From the NCBI RefSeq assembly GCF_029932565.1, contig NZ_JAOZPV010000004.1, positions 17,641 to 61,667 on the forward strand: 44,027 nucleotides of DNA, read 5' to 3'. Shown here in pieces: positions 37,183 to 44,027 of this stretch. Made by a program: the position numbers and the translations under genes. The DNA is from Hydrogenimonas sp. (lineage in GTDB: Bacteria > Campylobacterota > Campylobacteria > Campylobacterales > Hydrogenimonadaceae). Each line of letters starts with the position of its first letter. Position 1 is the stretch's first letter. The notes under the pieces were generated by a model, which saw only the letters and a program-made list of their open reading frames with translations, had not been told where the DNA came from and did no database searches.

Positions 37183-39282
37183 ATGATTGTTGAAAAAAGG
37201 CTCCAGTTCAAGTGTGCCATCACCGCGATCAAGCCTGTCGAAGGCCGGAGGGTGGCCATTGTCGATGTCGACAATACGGTCCGGTTTTTCAAACTCGGAC
37301 CGGTCGAACTTCTCGATGGTTTCAAAACCTCCATCCAGCAGGATCCCCATCTTCTCAACGGCAGTGACGTATCACGCGACGGACGTTTTGTGGCCTTTGC
37401 TGTCAAAAAAGAGGGGGTGGCCGTTTTCAGCGGTATCCACAAACGTCTTTTGTACCGTTTCAAACGCCATGACGGAGATGTGGAGAGTCTCCGTATCAGT
37501 GACAGACACGAATATCTCGCGACCGGTGGGCAGGATGGCAAGACATTTCTCTGGAGTCTGGTGACCGGACGCATGATCGCTTCGCTCCCCCACCATGCCG
37601 ATTTCGTCACTGCGATCGATTTCAGTCCCAACGGACAGTGGATCGCGACGGGAAGCTTCGACCGCAAAGTGCTGGTGACCAATATCTCGTCGCTTTCCCA
37701 GAGTTTCCGCCTCCGAGGGCACGGCGGTGCGATCAATACGATCAAATTCATCAGTGACCATCGGCTTGTGGCAGCCGACAAAAGCGGAGAAATCGTCGTA
37801 TGGGATTATTTCAACAGCAAGGTGGTCAAACGGCTCAAAAAAATGCTGGACGAGGTAACATCGTTCTGCACGACGCCCGATGACAGATTTCTGTTTGCAG
37901 CCGACAAAAACGGCCTCGTTTCGCTCTATGATCTCAATACGTATGAGATGCTTTCACTCCGCTATCTCTCCTACAGCAAATCGATCAAAAAGATTGCCTA
38001 TGCCAAATCGGGCAATTATCTCATCGTGGGTCTGGAAAACGGAGAAGTGACCTTCAACTCTCCGCTCAAAGAGAGCGCGAAGATGGAGGAGGCCATCGAC
38101 TCCGACGACCTTGTCGAAGCCTACCGACTGGCCGAAGAGAATCCGCTGCTGCGCTACAGCAGTGCCTATATTCGTCTCGAAGCGTTGTGGAACGATGCCT
38201 GCGAAGAGGCAGTCAAACTGCTCGAAGAGGGGAGACGCAACGAAGCGAGAGAGCGCCTGGAACCGTTCAGTGCCGAAAGTTCGAAACGTCTTCTGACGCA
38301 GCAGCTTCTGAATGATTACAGAGAGTTCGAACGATTCAAAACGGCCGTCGAAAGCCGAAAATATCAGCTTGCCTATTCGCTCGCTGCGCAGTATCCGATG
38401 CTCAAACACAATCGCTATTATGCACGAATGGAGCAGGAGTGGGAAGCGGTCTTCTCGCAGGCGAAAAAAATCATCCTCCAAAACGGAGGCGAGGAGCGTG
38501 TGAAAGAACTTTTCAAACCGTTTCGCGGCATTTCGGGGAAAAGTGTTCTGATACAGACGCTTCTGGCCGAAAAAGAGATCTACAAGCTCTTCATGAAACT
38601 TGTTGTCAAAAAAGATTTCAAGGGAGCCATTGAGCTGGCCAAACGCTATCCGGCGATTCGTGAACTGAAAGAGTACAGAAAAATCGAACGCATGGCAGAG
38701 GCTATTACGCAAAAGGCGAAGATGGAGTTGGAGAGAGGGAACTATGCCGAAACGGCACGGCTCGCTTCCAGGTTGATAGAGTTTCCCGATCAGCGCGAAC
38801 TGGCGGAGGAGCTGAAAGAAGAGGCGAACCTTTATGCATCCGCGATGCGCTATTTTGCCGAGAAGAATTACGAGGCGATTTATCGGATGTTGGAGCAGTA
38901 TCCCTATCTCGAAGAGACTCAGATCGTCAAAAATCTCGAAGAGGCATGGCAGAAAGTGGTCAAACGTGCGGAAGTCTCTGCATCGAAAGGCGACGTTGCA
39001 GGACTGAAGAATCTGTTTGATCCCTTCATCCATTTGTCGCAGAAACGTGTCAAAATCATTTCGCTCTTCAAGCAGGCCTATCTCGAACAGCTCGAAAACA
39101 TTTCAGAGCGCGAACCCGGCAGCCTGGCACCGGCTCTCCGGAACTATCTTGACCTTTTCGGTATGGATGACGAACTCGATGCGTGGCTCAGGGATCATGG
39201 GCTGAGCGATATGGGCGAAGAGATTGAAGCCAAAGAGATCGGGACAATCGATCCGATCGGATTGCCCGAGACGATCGTATGA
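37183..39282 (+). CDS. WD40 beta-propeller protein with C-terminal tandem helical repeats
   Basis: WD-type blades (YLATGGQDGKTFLWSLVTGRMIASLPHHADFVTAIDFSPNGQWIATGSFDRKVLVTNI...), then four ~84-aa repeats (38088-39095); no signal peptide. Confidence 0.88.
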   Translation: MIVEKRLQFKCAITAIKPVEGRRVAIVDVDNTVRFFKLGPVELLDGFKTSIQQDPHLLNGSDVSRDGRFVAFAVKKEGVAVFSGIHKRLLYRFKRHDGDVESLRISDRHEYLATGGQDGKTFLWSLVTGRMIASLPHHADFVTAIDFSPNGQWIATGSFDRKVLVTNISSLSQSFRLRGHGGAINTIKFISDHRLVAADKSGEIVVWDYFNSKVVKRLKKMLDEVTSFCTTPDDRFLFAADKNGLVSLYDLNTYEMLSLRYLSYSKSIKKIAYAKSGNYLIVGLENGEVTFNSPLKESAKMEEAIDSDDLVEAYRLAEENPLLRYSSAYIRLEALWNDACEEAVKLLEEGRRNEARERLEPFSAESSKRLLTQQLLNDYREFERFKTAVESRKYQLAYSLAAQYPMLKHNRYYARMEQEWEAVFSQAKKIILQNGGEERVKELFKPFRGISGKSVLIQTLLAEKEIYKLFMKLVVKKDFKGAIELAKRYPAIRELKEYRKIERMAEAITQKAKMELERGNYAETARLASRLIEFPDQRELAEELKEEANLYASAMRYFAEKNYEAIYRMLEQYPYLEETQIVKNLEEAWQKVVKRAEVSASKGDVAGLKNLFDPFIHLSQKRVKIISLFKQAYLEQLENISEREPGSLAPALRNYLDLFGMDDELDAWLRDHGLSDMGEEIEAKEIGTIDPIGLPETIV

Positions 39283-40217
39283 TCGCAGTCGACCTGGGGT
39301 CCAATACATTTCGTGCGGTGGCATTGTCATGCGAAACTCTTGAACCGCTGGCGCAGTATGAGAAGATCGTCAGAACGGCCGACAGGATCACGGAGACCGG
39401 GAAAATTTCGAAAGAGGCGGTGAATAGAATCGTGGCGGCCGCGAAAGAGATGCGGGAGAGACTCGACGGAACGGAAGAGATTGTCGCCGTCACGACCGAG
39501 GCGATTCGCCGCGCCGGGAATGCCGGGGAGGTGCTTGAAGAGATCGATCGTCGCAGCGGTATCTGCTTCAGGGTGATATCGGGTGAAGAGGAGGCAAAAT
39601 ATACACTCCTTGCAGTCAAAACCCGTCTCAAAAAACTCCGTTTGGAGAGCGAACGTTTCGTCATGGCTGACATTGGCGGCGGATCGACCGAAATCGTCTT
39701 TTTCGATCGGGGAAACATTCTGATCGAAAGTTTTCCTGTCGGGATCGTCACGGTCGCGCAGCGCTACCGGGAACTTGCCAGAATTGAGGAGGCACTTCCC
39801 TCGCTGATGGGGGAGATGCGCTCACATATCGAGATGGCCGGACACCGGGGATTCCAACCGAAAATATTTGTTGCGACGGCAGGCACGCCGACGACTGTGG
39901 CCGCGATGAAGCTGGGAATGGAGTATGCCACCTATGACGCGGGCAGAGTCAACGGGACACTATTGAACCGCGACGATCTCCATGCGCAGCTTGAAAGACT
40001 CCTCAGCCTCGGAGACGAAGAGAGGCAGAGGCTTGTGGGTGTCGGCAGGGAAGATCTGATAGCGGCCGGCATTCTGATTTTTGATCATCTCTACCGCCTG
40101 CTGGGCTTCGAAGAGGCTGTCGTTATCGATGACGGACTCAGAGAGGGTGTCGCGATTGCCGCCTGTCGGAACCTGGATATAAATGATCTGTTTTCCGAAA
40201 AACATTTACCTGCATGA
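39279..40217 (+). CDS. Ppx/GppA phosphatase family protein
   Basis: MIAVDLGSNTFRAVALSC; FVMADIGGGSTEIVFF; VATAGTPTTVAAMKLGM. Confidence 0.92.
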   Translation: MIAVDLGSNTFRAVALSCETLEPLAQYEKIVRTADRITETGKISKEAVNRIVAAAKEMRERLDGTEEIVAVTTEAIRRAGNAGEVLEEIDRRSGICFRVISGEEEAKYTLLAVKTRLKKLRLESERFVMADIGGGSTEIVFFDRGNILIESFPVGIVTVAQRYRELARIEEALPSLMGEMRSHIEMAGHRGFQPKIFVATAGTPTTVAAMKLGMEYATYDAGRVNGTLLNRDDLHAQLERLLSLGDEERQRLVGVGREDLIAAGILIFDHLYRLLGFEEAVVIDDGLREGVAIAACRNLDINDLFSEKHLPA

Positions 40218-40366
40218 CAAAGGTGGCGAGGTCCGTTTTCGTATGGTCCGATCTGTCATCTTGCCGCTTTTGAAATCCAATATTTTCTTTCTCGTAACGA
40301 TCTTCAGCCTTTTTAGAGGTGCTCTGGGATATAATCAGCAAATTTCTAACCTTAGGAGATGCGGCG

Positions 40367-42058
40367 ATGGAGATGACCGGCGCGCAGATGGTGATCGAAG
40401 CGATGAAGCTGGAAGGGGTCGATACGGTATTCGGCTACCCTGGCGGCGCTATCATGAACGTTTACGATGAAATCTACAAGCAGAACGACTTCAGGCATAT
40501 ATTGACCCGTCACGAGCAGGCAGCGGTCCATGCGGCGGACGGCTACGCGCGGGCAACCGGAAAAGTGGGTGTTGCATTTGTAACCAGCGGCCCCGGTTTT
40601 ACGAATGCCGTAACGGGACTGGCCACGGCCTATATGGACTCGGTGCCGATGGTGGTCATCAGTGGGCAGGTTCCGATCACGATGATCGGAACCGACGCCT
40701 TTCAGGAGATCGATGCGACAGGTATCAGCCGCTCCTGTACCAAACACAACTATCTCGTCCGCAGTGCCAAGGAGCTGCCCCTTATCCTGAAAGAGGCGTT
40801 CTACATCGCATCGTCGGGTCGACCGGGGCCGGTGCATGTGGATATTCCCAAGGATGTAACGGCAGAGTTGGCGACGTTCGAGTATCCCACCCATGTCGAT
40901 CTTCCGACTTACCGTCCGACGACGAAAGGCAATGTGCGCCAGATCAAAAAGGCAGCCGAAGCGATCTGCAATGCCAAACGTCCCGTCTTCTATCTTGGCG
41001 GTGGTGTCATCAGTTCGGGCAGTGCCGATCTGGTCCGGGAATTTGTCCAGACGACCCAGATTCCGGCTGTGGAGACTTTGATGGCCCGGGGAGCTCTGCG
41101 CCATGACGATCCTCTGCTGCTGGGCATGGTGGGTATGCACGGCAGCTACCAGGCCAACATGGCTATGAGCGAAGCGGACCTGATGATCGCCCTGGGCCCC
41201 CGTTTCGATGACCGGGTTACGGGAAAACTCTCCGAGTTCGCCAAACATGCAAAAGTGATCCATGTCGATATCGATCCCAGCAGTATTGGCAAACTGGTCG
41301 ATGTGGACTATCCGATCGTCGGGGATCTCAAAGAGGTATTGGAAGTGATGATGCCGAAAGTCAAGGAGTGTGTCGATCCGGACCGCTTCCAGGCATGGCG
41401 GAACATTCTGAAACGCTACAACGAAATCCATCCGATGCAATTCGAGGACAGTGACAAAGTGATCAAGCCCCAATGGGTTATCAAACGGGTCGGAGAGATC
41501 CTGGGTGAGAGGGCAGTTGTCTCCACCGATGTGGGGCAACACCAGATGTGGACGGCGCAGTTCTATCCTTTCAGCTATCCGCGTCAGCTTGTTACGAGCG
41601 GCGGACTGGGAACCATGGGCTTCGGCTTCCCTGCGGCGATGGGGGTCAAACGGGGTATGCCCGACAAGGTGAGTATCAACTTCACGGGGGATGGCTCGAT
41701 TCTGATGAATATTCAGGAGCTGGTGACGGCAGTGGAGGCCCGACTGCCGGTTGTCAATATCATCCTCAACAACCACTATCTCGGTATGGTGCGTCAGTGG
41801 CAGACATTCTTTTACGACAAGCGCTATGCCGAAACCGATCTCAGCTTCCAGCCGGATTTTGTCCGTCTGGCTGAAGCGTGTGGAGGAGTCGGATATCGGG
41901 TCGAGACCAAGGAGGATTTCGACGAGGCGCTGGAAGATGCGGTCAACAAAGGGGTTGTCGCGATGATTGATGTCATTGTGGATCGGGAAGAGAATGTTCT
42001 TCCGATGGTTCCGAGCGGCGGAACGCTCTACAATATGATGCTGGAATACAAGGATTGA
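40367..42058 (+). CDS. ilvB: Acetolactate synthase large subunit
   Basis: MEMTGAQMVIEAMKLEGVDTVFGYPGGAIMNVYDEI; start 40367 behind TAGGAG; ThDP motif FTGDGSILMNIQEL. Confidence 0.96.
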   Translation: MEMTGAQMVIEAMKLEGVDTVFGYPGGAIMNVYDEIYKQNDFRHILTRHEQAAVHAADGYARATGKVGVAFVTSGPGFTNAVTGLATAYMDSVPMVVISGQVPITMIGTDAFQEIDATGISRSCTKHNYLVRSAKELPLILKEAFYIASSGRPGPVHVDIPKDVTAELATFEYPTHVDLPTYRPTTKGNVRQIKKAAEAICNAKRPVFYLGGGVISSGSADLVREFVQTTQIPAVETLMARGALRHDDPLLLGMVGMHGSYQANMAMSEADLMIALGPRFDDRVTGKLSEFAKHAKVIHVDIDPSSIGKLVDVDYPIVGDLKEVLEVMMPKVKECVDPDRFQAWRNILKRYNEIHPMQFEDSDKVIKPQWVIKRVGEILGERAVVSTDVGQHQMWTAQFYPFSYPRQLVTSGGLGTMGFGFPAAMGVKRGMPDKVSINFTGDGSILMNIQELVTAVEARLPVVNIILNNHYLGMVRQWQTFFYDKRYAETDLSFQPDFVRLAEACGGVGYRVETKEDFDEALEDAVNKGVVAMIDVIVDREENVLPMVPSGGTLYNMMLEYKD

Positions 42059-42534
42059 CGATGAAAATAGAACGACGTGTAATTTCCGTAATCGTACAAA
42101 ACGAACACAGTGTCCTCGCCCGCATCACGAGTCTTTTCGCTGCAAGGGGATACAATATCGAAACCCTGACGGTTGCGCCGATTCCTGAGAGCAATATGTC
42201 ACGCCTGACCATCGAAACGAGAGGAAACGTCCGGGTCATCGAACAGATCATCAAACAGCTCCACAAACTCATTCCGACCTATAAAGTGATCGAACATGAG
42301 GAGATGGTCGAAAAAGAGATGGTGCTGATGAAATTTCCGATCAACGAGTCGCTGGCCAACATCCAGGCCCTCTGCGAAGCCTACAACGGAGGGATCGCCA
42401 ACGTCAGCAGCCAGCATATCATCACGATGGTGGCCGATGAACCGAAGCGGGTCAAACACTTTATCGAAGCTGCCCAGCGCTTCCATCCTGTGGAGATTGT
42501 CCGCGGTGGTGTCGTGGCGATGGAGCGTGAATGA
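42055..42534 (+). CDS. ilvN: Acetolactate synthase small subunit
   Basis: VISVIVQNEHSVLARITSLFAARGYNIETLTVAP ACT domain. Confidence 0.96.
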   Translation: MTMKIERRVISVIVQNEHSVLARITSLFAARGYNIETLTVAPIPESNMSRLTIETRGNVRVIEQIIKQLHKLIPTYKVIEHEEMVEKEMVLMKFPINESLANIQALCEAYNGGIANVSSQHIITMVADEPKRVKHFIEAAQRFHPVEIVRGGVVAMERE

Positions 42535-43508
42535 GACTGAGGGAACTGGCTCATGCCATCGGCATTCCCTACGATGGAGCCGACATCGAGATTTCGGGAC
42601 TGGGAACGCTGAAAAATGCCAAATCCGATCAGCTTAGTTTTCTCGACAATCCGAAGTATCTGAACGATCTCAAATCCACGAAGGCGGGTGCGGTTATCAT
42701 AGCGCCCAAACATGCCGGAGACGTACCGGAAGGAGTCATCGCGCTGGTCGACGAGGAACCCTATTTGAAATTGGCACTCGCCAGCCGGCTCTTCGCACCC
42801 GCACCTATGAAAACGGAGGGTGCGGATCCGGTATTCGGCGAGGAGTGCCGCATCGCCGAGAATGTCTCTTTCGGCAAAGAGGTCGTGCTTGGCGACAGGG
42901 TGACGATCATGCCGGGGTGTTACATCGGCGACGGTGTCACCATCGGCAACGACACGCTTCTCTACCCCAATGTCGTGCTCTATCACGATACCCGAATCGG
43001 TGCACGCTGCATCATACATGCCAATACAGTCATCGGCAGTGACGGATATGGTTTCGCCCACACGAAAACGGGTGAACATATCAAGCTCTACCAGCTGGGG
43101 AACGTGATCGTCGAAGATGACGTGGAGATTGGTTCCAACACCTCCATCGATCGGGGTACCATCGAACCGACGATCATCAAACGAGGTGCCAAACTGGATA
43201 ATCTGATCCAGATCGCTCATAACTGTGTGGTGGGGGAACACTCTCTCATGACCGGACAGGTGGGTCTTGCAGGTTCGACGATTTTGGAACGCAATGTTGT
43301 CATGGGAGGCCAAAGCGGTGCCATGGGGCATCTGACTATCGGTGCTTTCAGTACGATCGCTGCCAAAGCCGGGGTTACCAAATCCCTGAAAGGTGGCACG
43401 GTGTATGCCGGCTATCCCATCATGGAGCATAAGCGGTGGCTCAAGCTCAACGCGATGCTGTCGCGTATGCTGAAACAGTTCAACCCCATCTCAAAGGAGA
43501 GCGAATGA
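42531..43508 (+). CDS. lpxD: UDP-3-O-(3-hydroxymyristoyl)glucosamine N-acyltransferase
   Basis: Hexapeptide repeats; IGSDGYGFAHTKTGEHIKLYQLGNVIVEDDVEIGSNTSIDRG. Confidence 0.95.
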   Translation: MRLRELAHAIGIPYDGADIEISGLGTLKNAKSDQLSFLDNPKYLNDLKSTKAGAVIIAPKHAGDVPEGVIALVDEEPYLKLALASRLFAPAPMKTEGADPVFGEECRIAENVSFGKEVVLGDRVTIMPGCYIGDGVTIGNDTLLYPNVVLYHDTRIGARCIIHANTVIGSDGYGFAHTKTGEHIKLYQLGNVIVEDDVEIGSNTSIDRGTIEPTIIKRGAKLDNLIQIAHNCVVGEHSLMTGQVGLAGSTILERNVVMGGQSGAMGHLTIGAFSTIAAKAGVTKSLKGGTVYAGYPIMEHKRWLKLNAMLSRMLKQFNPISKESE

Positions 43509-43732
43509 AAGAGTCCCAAATCATCAAAGAGATTCCTCTGGCAAACACAGAAAGCGGCATCATCACCATCGCGACGGTCAGGGAACCCTACGGAGAGGAG
43601 AGCGAACCCGTTGTCAGCGTGGGCATTTGGCTCAATAAAAGCAGTGACGAACCCGACTGGAAAGTCCACATCCCCGTAGACAGTCTCGACGAAGTGATCG
43701 CAGCCCTCCAGGAAGCGAAGAGAACGCTTTAA
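43505..43732 (+). CDS. Small conserved hypothetical protein
   Basis: 75 aa from ATG 43505 overlapping the lpxD stop, RBS AAAGGAG; ORF-track start 43436 is an over-extension into lpxD. Confidence 0.75.
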   Translation: MKESQIIKEIPLANTESGIITIATVREPYGEESEPVVSVGIWLNKSSDEPDWKVHIPVDSLDEVIAALQEAKRTL

Positions 43733-43920
43733 GAGGAGCCGGTTCCGGGAGCCGCCTGGCGTCCAGCGCAGGCGGCCGGGCTTCGCCCCAGTTGCGTGGG
43801 AAAAGCAGAAATGTTTCGGTTCCCGGAATATCGAAGATGGTCCGTCTGCCCCGCGAGGGGCAAGCTTCAGCGGCCCAGTGCCCGGACGTCGTATCAATCT
43901 TATAATGAAAGGAAAACATC

Positions 43921-44027
43921 ATGAAACTCGCCAAAGGTTTTAGAGGACGCTACTTCTCCCTTGCTGCGATCGCCGCGACAGTCGGCTGTATCAATCTGCA
44001 GGCGGTGGAAAACAGCGTACAATCCCA
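43921..44027 (+). CDS. N-terminus of a secreted/outer-membrane protein, truncated by window end
   Basis: MKLAKGFRGRYFSLAAIAATVGCINLQAVENSVQS: signal-peptide-like; RBS AAAGGA. Confidence 0.6.
   Translation, partial: MKLAKGFRGRYFSLAAIAATVGCINLQAVENSVQS

Noticed and set aside
40352-41776. 474-aa minus-strand ORF
   Set aside because: Antisense shadow of ilvB.

Overview
The window looks like a Campylobacterota (epsilonproteobacterial) chromosome segment. It is densely coding, mostly housekeeping, and encodes about 38 proteins. From left to right it contains: the tail of an L,D-transpeptidase missed by the ORF track; a HerA-like ATPase; a giant DUF748/AsmA-like protein; an RsmB-type RNA methyltransferase; pgpA, an ATP-sulfurylase homologue, an HP1021-like orphan regulator and ispDF; thiC; mrp; glnD; mqnE and a phosphoribosyltransferase; a secreted protein; an NhaC-type antiporter; an L,D-transpeptidase; a truA-lptFG-pilD-uppS-hyp-coaBC-glmU block; motAB-fliP; trmA; a DUF2780-like protein and a rhodanese; feoAB and an archaemetzincin; a CoA-binding protein, ilvA, a WD40/helical-repeat protein and ppx; ilvBN, lpxD, a small hypothetical protein, and the start of a secreted protein. 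I see no RNA genes, CRISPR, prophage or IS elements. The most interesting signals are: (i) a family of intergenic elements built from degenerate 7-8 nt repeats in inverted arms, interrupted by tiny GC hairpins and abutting or overlapping stop codons; (ii) a WD40 propeller followed by four tandem ~84-aa helical repeats; (iii) an ATP-sulfurylase homologue with both catalytic signature motifs altered; (iv) a strong Fur-box/sigma70 promoter for feoAB with an 18-bp perfect palindrome on the -10; (v) a head-to-head overlap of two start regions; (vi) a short dispersed repeat (GAACCCATYTCAA). All calls come from reading the sequence and from memory of protein families. No database search was run.
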